Below, piece by piece: positions 43,701-55,469 of a stretch of 64,000 nt of DNA (its first letter is position 1; each line of letters begins with the position of its first letter). The notes beneath the pieces are model-generated. The model made no database searches, was not told the DNA's origin, and was given only the letters and a program-made list of their open reading frames with translations. The DNA comes from Owenia fusiformis. Its lineage: Eukaryota > Annelida > Polychaeta > Sabellida > Oweniidae. The stretch is taken from NCBI GenBank assembly GCA_903813345.2, contig CAIIXF020000008.1, positions 33,692,867 to 33,756,866 on the forward strand, read 5' to 3'. The translations under genes were made by a program, and so were the position numbers.

Positions 43701-46700
43701 GTAAATTTATTGTCTAGTTGGGTTTACTATATCTAGTAGGCCGATAGTTTATTGTGTAAAGATCCTATGTTTTGAACTAAAATGAAACTGAAAGTTTATT
43801 AGCTCATTTGACAAAAACAGTTCACAACACACTAACACAGACATTACATAAACTGTAAGAGGTGATCTTGAACTCTGATCAATGGCACCTTATCAATAAA
43901 TATACGATTAAACCTGAGCAAAAACACTCTCAGTCAAGTACTTTACAATAGAAACTAACAAAACAACAACAAACTTCACAAAATATGGAACTAAAATGGA
44001 CATTATCAATATCAACGTTTTTTAGCCACAATTACAGAATAATTGCTTAATGCTGATGGTCAGGATTATTAAAAGATTTTATACAACCGAAGTAAAATAT
44101 GTTATCTTCTTAAAGGTCAAGTAGACAAAAAAGAACAAAAAATCAGCAAACTTAACTTAGTAAAATATCAAAGTAAAAAGGACATAATCTATTGGTTCAG
44201 GCACAATTACAAATATACTTATTTCATGCTGATGGTTAAGATGATGGTTAAGACGAAATTCTGAGGAAATGAAATTCACTTATTCAAGGATAAAATGTGT
44301 CACAATTTTTTATTTCTACTATTGCACTGCACAGAATATAGCAGGTAAGGATACATTCCTCCCCTATAACCCAATTTGGGCAGGTTATATACCAGGAATA
44401 GCCAAAATATTTTGGTTTGCAATGTTTATATCATTGTAACGATTCAGTCACTCTCTCATTGGCTAAGAACTGATCACATGCTTAATAAAAATAAAATGAA
44501 ACTAAACAACCCATACTATTCACCATGGTTGAAAGTCTTAGATGTACAGAACATTTGCATGAGCCTTGTTTTCAGCTATATGTACCACAAAGTATATTCC
44601 CCTATAGGCTACTCGTATATTTCCAAATTTTCTCTGGTGCAATACAAATTCTTAAATATCCCTAAATGTCAAATTTGTAAAAAATGAATCTCTAATTCAT
44701 GTAATTGTATAATTTTTATTTAGACGGCAAGTGTCACATCAAAGAGTTGAACAGGTCAGGATGTCCATATGGTAGCAATTTATCACAAGCTGAATGTGAG
44801 GCATATAACTGTTGCCATAACAACACCTCATCTCCAAGATGCTACAAAAAAGACCCAAGTAAGAACACTCTTTACAGGGTGACCCAAAAAGATATTTCAA
44901 CCCTAAACATGAATAATTTCTTTAATATATCAGCAGTGACCTTGTAAAAAACCTAAGAAATTGCTTAAAAAAAATAAGAAAAAGGTCATTCAAAAAGCTC
45001 ATGCAAATATCTAAGCACGAATGCCAAAGGGAGAGGACCAAAAACTGTAAAGAAACCTTTATGATATAAAAAATACTCTAAATCTTTATATGCTTCTATT
45101 TTACATTTTTACAGAATAATTTATCGACATATTTTTGCTCTTTGATTCAAAACTAACTGTCAAAAGTTATGATTACTATGTTAACTTGTGCTTTTGGTCA
45201 TAGAGGCAACGTGGCTCGTGTGATGACCATTTCGTCTATATTCCAGTATGTCAAAAGCTGGGTTGTGAAATAGACAATGAAACGGGACATCTACAATGTC
45301 CAGATCCATTCAAGATTGAGATAGCACGAGTGAAAAATATCGCTGAAGGAACATGCAATGGCGTGGAGAAATGTGAAACAATTATCCGTAAACCAAATAA
45401 TACTAGAAAACAATGCAATAATCGAACAATTTGTAGATTCACTGGAATGATTGACGAAGGTAAAAAATATGAGAAGTGTTCGACGTTCATTAATGGAAGC
45501 CCCACGGAGCACAATACTACTACACAAGAGATCTGCTATAGGTGTTACCCTTTCCCAACCACCAGCCAACTTACAACAACTATGAAATACACACATCATA
45601 CAAGGACCTATGATAATGGTAAGATGGTGTCCTACATACATACCATATCTAACTGTATATTGGGGTACCCTGACAGGGGCATAGCCAGCTTTCAGTCAGG
45701 GGGGTGCGATCGCCAATTTTGGGGGGTTTTAAGTCAGGGGGAGGCGATTGCCAAAATTCTTTTCGCTTTTCAGTCAAGGGGGTGCGGTAATGGCATAAGC
45801 AAGGAAAAAAAATTGGAATTTTTAAGATTTGTTTTGAATTTTACAAAAAAATGATGCAACTTCCTTCAAAACTGGGCTAGAAGCTTCAAATAAAAAGCAT
45901 CTTAAAGCTCTTTTCTTCTTCTATCTTGTGATTCTATTTTTTCATTGGTTATGGAGGGGGGGGGGGGCGCGGGATGTGATCACACCCTCCTGGCTATGCC
46001 TATGTCTGATTATACTTTCTTTAAATGTTTGCACCAGGAAACATAAAAGATTAACATCTATCCACTTTCCAGCTGCCATTTCAACTTTCCCCTCTTCAAA
46101 ATATTCCCCTCCAAGTGTTGTTGTTTTTTTTTGTTTTTTTAACTCTTTCTAAATATTTTATGATAATCAAGTCACCTGAAGAATTTATCACAGATTTTTG
46201 ATATATCTGGTAGGGCTAAGGGGTGCAATTTCGACAAACAATTAAGAAAAAAAGAAAAGTTAAAATCTCTTGAGATCTTGATCCATGCGATCCCTCTAGA
46301 TCGGAAATTAGAACAAATAAACAAAGAGGTGCCGAAGTTACCCCACATGTCGAAGTTACCCCAAAATGATGTAGACGTTACACCCCTTCGCCCTAGATGT
46401 TGTTGGAGATATTGTTTCTTGCCACAGTTCATTTTCAATTTTTCCCCTATGATGCCTGCTTTTCAGATGTGACAACACAAGATGATGAAAAATCCAGAAA
46501 AACAACCAATAAAATGGATTTCCAAACACTGGCGTTGATAACAACTGTAACAACAGTGGTGCTTTTGATATTAGTTATTCTAGTAGTAGTTTATATAATT
46601 GTACGAAGACTCAGAAAGAGACGTAGAAGTAGAGCATCCAGTGCAGTGATGGATTCTTTAAACCCTTCAACGTGGGACTTTTCTGCAGACTCTGGTCATT

Positions 46701-49700
46701 CAACTGGTGCTTCAACATATGTTCATCCTTACAATGAAATCGATGAATCACAGATGCTACCAATAACTGATAGCACTTATCCATATCAATATGTTGAGAG
46801 AATACCACTCAGAGATTTGGATCCCGAAGCCACTGAAAATTAATTTTGACATGAATCCATATACAATAATACCTGTATATCCAAAAAACCTGTCTCATCC
46901 TACCACATCTTATCAGTATAGTGAACACTTTTTCTCTATCCTGTCAACTCCCAATCAATGTGTACGTATATTAAGGAAGCTCGTAATGAGAACACCTGCT
47001 AATCTGAACACTTTTGGCCAGTCCGAGTGGTGTTTGGATTAGGAAGGGTATACTATTATCTAATGTTATTGATGATACTATTGGCAGTGATCTCCCTAGC
47101 ATTAAAGCAAGGCGTAGCACCCACCTGAGATTTTGAAAACAGGCTAGTTGGAGGCTATAACAATGTGTCAACACTTCTTGTGGTGATATAATAAATATTC
47201 AACTATCGTTGCAATGTCCTGTATAAAAAGTGGGCAACCTTGAATGAAAACCCAAATACTAGTATTTAAAAAAGTCAACAGTGTTTTTCTACTATCTGAA
47301 TGAATAATACACTTTTGATTTTGATATGATGAAATGAATGTAAAACTTTCTTTAACCATTTGGTGGATCCGCCAAATTAAAACAGCCGCCAAATTAAGTA
47401 GCCGCCAAATGTTCAACACAAAGCTGCAAAAATCAGTAGCATGAGAAGTACAGTATTCTATAATTTAGGTCAGATGGAGAGTTCTGTTTTTGTAAATTTG
47501 AATTTGTACATACTGTATATATAATAAAATGTTATTATGTCTTTATTAAAAATGGAGGAAACCTTGAAATGATATGAAAGGCAAAGCAAACCACATGAAA
47601 AATAGCAGTGCCACCACATTAAGTTTCATTCACTACCTACGTAGGAATGTATCAGTCTCTAATAGATGCTGAAAACATGAAATGAAAGAAACATACAAAC
47701 AAACAGTTTACCCAGAAATGTGCAGTCAAGATGATTTGATGGCACCCACCCGACTGGCAAACTGATTACAAGGGTGCAATAAAAACGTGAAACATTTACC
47801 TATGTGATTTACATTAAATATCATTTTATATCTTTTAGATCAAAATATTTATCCACTCTACAATACAGACCCTTGCAAAAAATAGATTCCCGTCTTATGA
47901 CATCAAAATTCAAAACTGAAAATATTGAATATATTTGACATCAATAAACTACAAACCGCTAGCTTTGTTCAGAAAACTGTTTCAGAATCACCAGATTTTC
48001 CTTTTCAAAAATTCAAACATCTATTTGTTCCAGGAACATCATCATGACACGAGAATTAATAAGAATTTAACTGTAAAAAAATTCAGAACAGAAATTGGAA
48101 GAAAATCAATTGAAACAAGTGGCCCATTACTTTACAATACTCTTTCACTTGATCTCAAAAAGTCTAAACATATCAAATCATTTGAACGAAAGTTAAAGTT
48201 TGATTTGCTAAGTCATTATTAAATCTTCTTTGAAAAATGCTTTCTTCTCATTACTTGTATTTTATTGTGATGCATTTTATGCTTTGTCATTTTTTTTTGT
48301 TTCCATATAACCTGACTGTTAATTTAATAAATGCTATATTGTATGTTAAACATGGAACCTTATACACCCCTCGGGGTGTCTTTTCATGTCAATGTAAAAC
48401 ACTGTATTTGAAACATTTGAAATAAAGTGAATTGAATTGAAAAATTGAAATTGAAAATTAATTAATATTTATCAATTTCTTGCTGTCAATTTTCTATTTC
48501 CTTTCGACATCCACCACAATAGGAAGATTAATATTGCACTTTTCAAGTGCAACTGAAATTACTTTTCCTGCAGCATGGAATAAATTGTCATCTTACCCCT
48601 TGCAAAGCCAAGTCTAAGGAGTAGTCGCTAATGAATGTGGTTTTCCCTGATCCAGTTGGGCCTGTGAACACTGTCAGTTCACCTCGTCTGTGCCCCTTTA
48701 ATAGCTTATTCAACTCGGGATACCTGTTCCACTGTAAATAAAAAAATAACCTGATATACATGTTTATTGTACCTGTATATTGACTTGTATATGTTGCAGG
48801 TTCTTCCTGTGATATCTAAGGATGAAAATTTCGAATTTTACCTATTCTGAGTACTGTTCTAAGATTTAAGAAATGTCAAGAACTGGTTAAATGATTTTCC
48901 AAAATTCAACTGAGTGCAATCTCATTCCAAAATCCCGACGGGGTCAAAGGTCATTTTCAAATTCTCAAAGTATAACTAATTATAATTCTGGTTGAATACC
49001 TCCCTTCAAAATTGTAATATAGAACAAAATGTAATTGAATGAAAAACATGCTTTTAATAGTCATTGTAAGCTACAAATCTGCATCCCAAAAATGTAACTG
49101 ACTTTCTCCCTTCTCCCATTAACTATCTGACTATTGTTTGTTGGTTTAGCCGACCTATGTAAGCAAGCACACTTCTTTAAAGTGTATTTGACATTAAAAT
49201 GTCATGTCATACTCATTGATAAAGGAGGTCATACCTTAATCCCAGAAAAAGCAATCCCATATTCATTGATAAAGGAGGTCATACCTTAATCCCAGAAAAT
49301 GCAATATCATATTCATTGATAAAGGAGGTCATACCTTAATCCCATAAATTGCAATATCATATTCGTTGATAAAGGAGGCCATACCTTAATCCCAGAAAAT
49401 GCAATATCATATTCATTGATAAAGAAGGTCATACCTTAATCCCAGAAAATGCAATATCATATTCATTGATAAAGGAGGTCATACCATAATCACAGAAAAT
49501 GCAATATCATATTCATTGATAAAGGAGGCCATACCTTAATCCCAGAAAATGCAATATCATATTCATTGAGAAAGGAGGTCATACCTTAATCCCAGAAAAT
49601 GCAATATCATATTCATTTATTAGGGAGGTCATACCTTAATCCCAGAAAATGCAATATCACATTCATTGATAAAGGAAGTCATACCTTAATCCCAGAAAAT

Positions 49701-52700
49701 GCAATATCATATTCATTGATAAAGGAGGTCATACCTTAATCCCAGAAGCCTCTTCTGCGTGTAACATCTCATTGAAGACTTCCTGTCTAAGATAGGAGAA
49801 CGACGTGATGGATTTGTGCATCAAAGGTTTGGAATTGCGGTAGATTGTTGGAAGTGGGAGTCCAACACGCATGGATTCAAGGGGACTAGGGTTATCTTCA
49901 GTTGGTCTAAAATGTAATTATAAATGGTCATTAATTTTAATTGGTGTATTAATGGATAAGAATATTAGCATCATTAATTTTGTTCATAATGATGAAATGT
50001 TCTTGATATTACTTGTGTATATATTGTGTTCGATGTGGATTGTGTGACACAGGGATATATGTATATCCATACAAGGCATTTACTTGCTGAATGTTACAAC
50101 CTGCCATTTGTTACAGAAACTCCAACCTCAACTGCCGAGAAAAGTGGTGACATAAAATAAATGATCAAGGCAAGGCAGTAGAGACAGGTAGTGAACATAT
50201 TGCATAAAGGTTTGAAAATACATTTATTTGAAACTTGTGTATTGCTCTTACTGGGTGAATCAAGGTTGTGGACATTTTCATTTCAGGATAACATTATTTG
50301 TATCACCCTGTAGTTGTACATATGGACATGCAATTATCTTAGTGCAGTTACCTTATAATATAGCAACGTCTTGAGTTCAACTTTTTTGCGAAACGTTTAG
50401 CAGTTTCCCAACTTTGCAGGTCATTGCCAAACCAAAGAGTTATTTTCTTAAATTGTTCTAAAAGTGGAAGCACCTAAAATGAAACAATAGATATTTTATA
50501 TCTGATAAACAATCCATATTTTGGTACGTAAACGATACATATGATTTATTGCATAATTCATAATGTCATAGATAGCAATATTTAATTAATTTGCTGCTAA
50601 TTTTTGAAAATCTTGCATACTAGTGTAAATTAAATCTTTGAGATATGAAATGCCTATGATTACATTCGTTCAAACAGTTCAAAAACAGCAATGATCAAAT
50701 TTACAGTTACCAAAATCACAACTTACATGCTGGGGTAGACTAGAAAGATTCTTCGTGAGTGACACAGCGGGAACTCTCGTTTCTTGGAAAGCAGCCATAG
50801 TCTCCAATTCAGATGACGTCAGAATCACTTCACTTGCATCGTGACGTAATGTTTGAAGCCCGAACAGACCACCAGTTGGAACCCTGAAAGAAGTTGTACA
50901 GTACAGTATAGGCTTTACATAACAAGCTTTTGCCAAGAGGGGTTCATTTTTCAAAAAAATCCAGGGGATTCACATTTGACAATATTGGCACAAAATCACT
51001 TGAAGTGTTCAGAATGGTGAAAACTGCATGATTTTGACAAAATTTTTGGGCCTGGGGGATTTGCTCGATACTACTCTTCAGGGTTCTTGTACAATCAGAA
51101 AGTATTCCACTTACTAGTATTGTTCTAACTAGTTATTGATTTTTTTCAAGTTACATCATCCTTGAACCAATGTCAATGGACCTTGCAAGTTCTGGATGCG
51201 TGAAATCATTCATGGAAAATATTTGAAATGTTAGATCAAAGATTTATGGAATGAGTCTTGTATCATTTAAATTGTAACAAGGCATCAACATGCAAAATGT
51301 CACTACCTGCCATTTGTTACATTCATTACAGATGCTGAATGGCGAACACCAACCAACGATTAACAGATCCCAAAAAAAGTTGGAGACAATAGCAATATGT
51401 CACAACTTGTGGTGGTGACATAAAAACACAAACCTTGGAAAGGTTCTTTCAGTAATCTTGGGCTGACCAGATGCATTGACAACATAGCGCATGACTCTAA
51501 CACTTAGCAATGTGCCCTCTGTATTAAAGCATGGAAAGACAAGGCCATCTTCTTCTTGTGTCATTCGTACCTTATAATTTTGCAAAACTGGAAGTTTCAA
51601 TTTCTGAAAATAAAGTATGAGCTTGAGAGCCACATTTTGAATATTTTTTGCATTTTATAACTCAAAGACTACAAAATATCTACAGGTACCTTCGTTTAAC
51701 ATGTACACAAGATGTCTTTGCCTACTTTTGTCAATGGGGCCCAGTATGCCATTTTTACAAGAAATTTCACAAAATTAGTTTTTAAATAAAACATGTGATA
51801 ACATCTCGTGATTTATGTTTAAGAGTATATCTATGATTTTTGAGGGATATCATTTTTAGAGTGGAAATCAATTATCAACATCTCCAAAAATGAAAATAAA
51901 TTAACTAAAGTCATTTAATGACAAAGTCGTGACATGGTTGCACACAATTATGGAGTGGAAACTTAATTTGTTGCTATGGTAACCAATATTTCCTAAAATG
52001 TTTACTTACAATAATGTTCAGATTAAGCCAAATTTTTCAAATATTAAGAGTAAGCATACTTTCAAGTATGTTCAAATTATGCCTTAAGTCGGAATAAGCT
52101 TACTTACAATAATAACAATTATACAAAAAGTAGGAATACTTACAAGAATGTTAAGGTTATGTAACAATAGCTGAAGTTTCTCTGGATCACTTTGCGACAC
52201 TTCTGTAGCACCCTGCCAGATCTCAGTCAATCGTGACGTGTCTCTCTCCTCAACCTCACTTTGAAACGTTAGACAGTCCATTTTTCTAAAATAATCAAAT
52301 TACGTTAAAGCTTTCAAAAATCTGTAATACTTTGAAAATCATTAAAAATGTAAAACAGTTCAAATGTAAAATAAAGAAAGACCTGTCTAATCTAAATAAT
52401 GTCACTTGGACTGGCCGAAAGTGTTCAGATAGGCAGGTGTTCACATTTCGAGGTTTTCTATGGTAGATTAAACAAGGCATCAATATGCCAAATGACACCC
52501 CTTGCCAATTGATAAAAACAACAACCAATTGCCAATTGCAAAAAGCTGTCCACAGAAAAAGTTGGAGATTATAAAAATATGTCACAACTTCTGGTGGTGA
52601 CAAAAAAATGTGAAAAAAAGCATTCACTGTGACAGGTGTTCGTATTATAGATGTGTTCTGATATACACATGTTTTAATATTGAAATAATGTGAACAATTT

Positions 52701-53993
52701 TAATATTCATAATGATTGACAACTAAGATAAAAGTTTACCTTTTGAATTTCGCCTGATTTTGGAGTAAATTAATGTTAGTCTTCAACTGACACCAAGTTC
52801 CTGACTGGTGACAACTCTGGCAAACAAAATAACCTGAAATGAAAAAAAGGTAAAATATCAAGCACATATTCTGAAGGCAAATGAGAGGTGTTGAACTGAA
52901 ATATCAAATCAGCTTTGAGAAAGATGTAGAGAATTGATAGGGGGTACTTAATTGTCTTATTTTCAAAAGGGACACCTATGACCTTTTTCTGGTACTTTGG
53001 CCAGATGGCTTAAGCCCCACAACCCACATAGCAGATGGAAAACATTTCATTTCAGTGAAAACATGTTCGAAATGAGTGCATTATGAAAAATAGAAGGTGG
53101 ATTTTGTTTCATATGTAGGCACTAACTTTTATAGTCCAGCTAAAAGCTTTTGTGCCTACACACCTCCCTTGTGTGAGAAGTTTACATCCCTATGTCAAGT
53201 GAAGTGGTGGGGGTCACGGGGACTTGTAGCTACACTGTAAACTACAGTTTTAAGTGAAAGCGTGAGTGTTAAATTGTTCCTGATGAATGGCTCCTATAAT
53301 GTGCATATCTACTATGGTAAAGGCAAAAGAAAATGATAGGTAAAAATTAAAACTTTTTAAAATTATTTCTTTCTAAAAATTGCATTTTAACGAATAACTT
53401 TTATTGTGAATCAACACGTTTATTTGCATACCTGTTTTCATATTGATGAAAAGTTTATCAATTTCTTTCGTCTTTAGCCTCTTGGTTGTAAACTTTGGAC
53501 ACGTCATAACAAAACATGTATAGCCTTCATCTACTGCAATTGTATTCTGCTTCAGAAATTTCTTAATTTCATCTGTCTGAACTAGTTTATCATCAACCTC
53601 GATATGTGAGGTGCAATATGACCTTTTATGTCTTAGTATAGATTCTGGTTCCTTATCAGTATGCCCATATATGGTAACTTGCTCCAATCTTAGCTGCAAT
53701 ATTGAGGATGATCTACAGTGCGTTCTTGTACGATTTCCTTGATATCTTATCTGCGATCTGAGGTATTTAGAAACAAAAATACTCCCATGTTTATCACTGG
53801 TGTATTTCGATTTGTCTATCATTGCAGTATGTCGACCCTCAACAGGAACAGCTATAGTTTTACTAATGGGAGAATAGTGAATGGCTGCTAAAGATGGGTT
53901 CTCTGATCCATTCCATGTTTTTGATAAATTACTTAACTTCTGAGATAAACACTTTGAAGTTGAAATGGTACGAGCTTGGGAAGGAATCATCAT
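40727..53993 (-). CDS. TWNK: Twinkle mitochondrial replicative DNA helicase, complete
   Basis: Twelve coding exons, all GT-AG and in phase, give 761 aa: 53993-53432, 52833-52740, 52285-52144, 51603-51434, 50883-50727, 50473-50352, 49906-49735, 48731-48597, 42900-42712, 42336-42148, 41571-41443 and 40951-40727. Twinkle unwinds mtDNA as a 5'-3' hexameric helicase. Seen: an Arg/Ser/Lys-rich presequence; a primase-like N-terminal region with Cys160/165 and Cys192/195; Walker A GPTGSGKT (about 497-504) after [15 protein letters not shown]; Walker B HVIIDN (about 594-599); FRKFAT-like [19 protein letters not shown]; and [20 protein letters not shown] with VTKNRFDG near the end. The C-terminal tail is Lys/Glu-rich. 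An in-frame TAG lies right before the start codon, and an acceptor near 54113 implies a 5' UTR exon. Exon 7's donor is followed by a donor-copying minisatellite, and intron 8 (5.7 kb) hosts another gene. The human protein is shorter (684 aa). Confidence 0.97.
41263..41437. mobile_element. TACAGTAAAAC MITE copy in TWNK intron
   Basis: Starts tacagtaaaacatgattg and ends near ataccggttttacca, with the interior gtgttcggataagaggtgtacac. It lies just downstream of the exon at 41443-41571 and is a diverged family member. Confidence 0.55.
43036..43147. repeat. Hairpin in TWNK intron 8
   Basis: tttttgcagttcaatccacaaaa pairs with ttttgtggactgaactgcaa (about 20 bp with one mismatch), separated by about 65 bp. 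A small foldback, probably an old MITE. Confidence 0.5.
44269..46843 (+). CDS. Trefoil-domain single-pass membrane protein, nested in TWNK intron
   Basis: Exons 44269-44344, 44724-44858, 45247-45618 and 46467-46843 join in phase (1-1-1) to exactly 320 codons (319 aa). Exon 1 encodes a signal peptide ([10 protein letters not shown] to CTAQNIA). Exon 2 is a P-type trefoil domain with six Cys in the right order (KCHI, GCPYG, AEC, NCC, PRCY). Exon 3 is a Cys- and N-glycosylation-rich ectodomain of about 124 residues with no domain I recognise ([19 protein letters not shown]...). Exon 4 has a short stalk, a membrane helix ([25 protein letters not shown]), an [10 protein letters not shown] stop-transfer and a tail of about 85 residues with Tyr/Pro/Ser motifs. 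It is likely a cell-surface or mucosal/egg-coat-type protein, as trefoil modules occur in zona pellucida and mucin-associated proteins. It runs antisense inside TWNK intron 8. The function is unknown. Confidence 0.85.
45674..46001. mobile_element. GGCATAGCCAG inverted-repeat element in trefoil-gene intron 3
   Basis: caggggcatagccagctttc at the left and cctcctggctatgcct at the right. The G-rich interior repeats cagtcaggggggtgcgat and gggaggcgattgccaa. Related to 55260-55464. Confidence 0.65.
47083..47196. repeat. Dispersed repeat plus GTCAACACTTCTTGTGGTGATAT tag
   Basis: A copy of the tgatctccctagcattaaag repeat (see 27905), joined to the tail of the GTCACCAC family (ggaggctataacaatgtgtcaac-acttcttgtggtgatataa). 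This links the two dispersed families into one composite unit. Confidence 0.5.
47870..48443 (+). pseudogene. LINE 3' end fragment
   Basis: An open frame at 47935-48222 carries [20 protein letters not shown] then [20 protein letters not shown] and ERKLKFDLL, the typical C-terminal end of non-LTR retrotransposon ORF2 in animals (RT/C-terminal tail with GP-x-LWN-x-LP). A frameshift separates the preceding piece ([14 protein letters not shown]). It ends with an aataaagtgaattgaattga tail, consistent with a LINE 3' terminus. It is 5'-truncated and dead, inside TWNK intron 8. Confidence 0.7.
49216..49734. repeat. 50-bp minisatellite copied from the TWNK exon 7 donor
   Basis: Ten 50-bp units (donor positions 49231, 49281, and so on to 49681) precede the genuine exon end at 49735. 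Each minus-strand unit contains TTCTGGGATTAAG|GTATGACC, the last 13 exonic nt plus the 5' splice site, then about 30 nt of intron. All but one unit keep an intact donor (49481 has a changed exonic base). 50 is not a multiple of 3, and reading through the true donor gives GTA TGA, an immediate stop. Same architecture as the UTP25 array at 12489-13853. Confidence 0.93.
50074..50157. repeat. Partial GTCACCAC-family repeat
   Basis: Starts caaggcatttacttgctgaa, then cctgccatttgttacagaaac and ends aaaagtggtgacataaaa. About 84 bp, in a TWNK intron. Confidence 0.5.
50915..51070. repeat. Dispersed repeat of the GGCCCGTAGCCAG family
   Basis: acaagcttttgccaagaggg, aatccaggggattcacatttgacaa, aaactgcatgattttgacaaa. 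A diverged copy of the element at 55260-55464, in a TWNK intron. Confidence 0.6.
51277..51423. repeat. GTCACCAC-family repeat
   Basis: aacaaggcatcaacatgcaa onward with tgtcactacctgccatttgttac, ending with a near palindrome gtcacaacttgtggtggtgacat. It ends 11 bp from the TWNK exon at 51434. Confidence 0.65.
52472..52605. repeat. GTCACCAC-family repeat
   Basis: aacaaggcatcaatatgcca onward, with aactgtccac-like and gttggagattataaaaatatg phrases, ending gtcacaacttctggtggtgac. In a TWNK intron. Confidence 0.65.
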
Positions 53994-54170
53994 CTATGGT
54001 CAATACATCCAGCTATCTGTGTCAATCATCAATAGAGGACTGACCCACATCTACGCATATACATGTATAGCTGTCATAATTCTGGTAAATGTCACGTGCC
54101 ATCTGATCATTCCTGAAAAATGAAAAAGAATTCACTTAGAAGTATCAATAAGTACATTGATTTTGTTTAA

Positions 54171-55002
54171 AGTCCCCGTCTAAAGTTTGAAAATATTTTT
54201 TTATCATTCATTTACTATTTGTCAGGACTTAAAAAGTGATTTTAGAGATTTTTGAACAAAAAATCTTTTTTGAAAAAAAAGTTGTGAGCATTTCATTTCT
54301 CAGATATTCAAATTTCCCGCCATTTTTCAAAGAAAAATGAAATTTCTTAATCATCAAATATTTCTTAATGCATTTCAAAAAAGATTATATTTTTAACACC
54401 AATGCAAAGATTGAACAAAAGACACACTATTTCAATAATAAAATGTCATATTCAATGGGCCACTTCAATGTTTTAGCTTATCAAAAATATTTTGAAACAT
54501 TAGTGATGTCACTAAGGTAACAAAAACTTTTTGAAAAAAATTGAATTTTTTTTTCGATGTCAATCTTTTCTAAATATGCTAGACTTTCATAAAAAAACAA
54601 TGTTGATTGTCTAACCAGGTTAAAAGGAAGAATAAATTATGTTTTAGATATCATTGTACCATTGGTTTCTATGAGAACTAAAATTTTGAAATGCATTTTT
54701 CTCAGAACCATTTTCATGCACTGATAAGTTCATTTCTCGCTTGTTTATCAACCGATTTTCTTAATTTTTTCGGCAAAAAACATGGGAGGATGTATGCTAT
54801 GCATTGGTATGAATTGTGGCTAATTAAAAGATATGAGTGACCTCTAAAAGTTGGTTTTAAATAAATTCACAAATTTTGGAACAAAAAGTCTATCAAAAAC
54901 CACTTTTTGAAATTAAAAAAAAAAGTTTCACATATCACACTTTGATAACATTGGGTAAGACTACAATATAAGCCAAAGTGGTTTAAACTTTACATGGGGC
55001 CT
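54171..55002. mobile_element. 832-bp TTAA-flanked inverted-repeat element upstream of TWNK
   Basis: The left end AGTCCCCGTCTAAAGTTTGAAA and the right end TTTAAACTTTACATGGGGCCT are imperfect inverted repeats of about 21 bp. TTAA lies just outside each end (54167-54170 and 55003-55006). The interior is AT-rich with no coding frame. The TTAA target suggests a piggyBac-like or similar mobiliser. It occupies the TWNK-P2X intergenic or 5' intronic space. Confidence 0.75.
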
Positions 55003-55259
55003 TTAATTTTCTTTGGGTAGTTCTGCACTTTCTTTGAAGCATTATGATTTTGAGCAATGTATTCTTATAACATTGACAATTTACATGTGATGAAATAGAT
55101 GTGGCTCTGCCCCCTTTGATTGCACATGCAAAGTACTGCAATACCCAACAGCGTTACTCTGCACAATGAACTATTTAGGCTCTCAGCGGGGCATAAACAT
55201 ATGCACATTGTTTATGAAAAGCAGCCCGTACCATTTTGGAACGAAATAAACATCCAGCT

Positions 55260-55464
55260 CAGGCCCGTAGCCAGGATTTGCCAAGGGGGGGGTTCAGTTT
55301 TCAAAAATTTCCAGGGGGGGTTCACATTTGACAATTTTGGCCCAAATATGACTAAAATCACTTGAAAAGTGCTCAAAATGGTGAAAAACTGCATGATTTT
55401 GAAAGAATTTTTGGCCAGGGGGGGTTTGCCCGAACCCTGCGAACCCCCCCTGGCTACGGGCCTG
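55260..55464. mobile_element. MITE with AGGCCCGTAGCCAGG ends
   Basis: aggcccgtagccaggatttg at the left is exactly inverted at ggctacgggcct on the right, with G-run/C-run arms. cagctc lies on both sides (left adjacent, right after one G), a probable target duplication. The interior ccaggggg-ttcacatttgacaattttggcc matches the other family copies. Confidence 0.8.
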
Positions 55465-55469
55465 CAGCT

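Noticed and set aside
44376-44687. 103-codon plus-strand frame upstream of the trefoil exon
   Set aside because: It lies in intron 1 of the trefoil gene, and the signal-peptide exon at 44269-44344 joins the trefoil exon in phase without it.
45928-46152. Short frames in trefoil-gene intron 3
   Set aside because: They fall in and next to the GGCATAGCCAG repeat element and show no domain.
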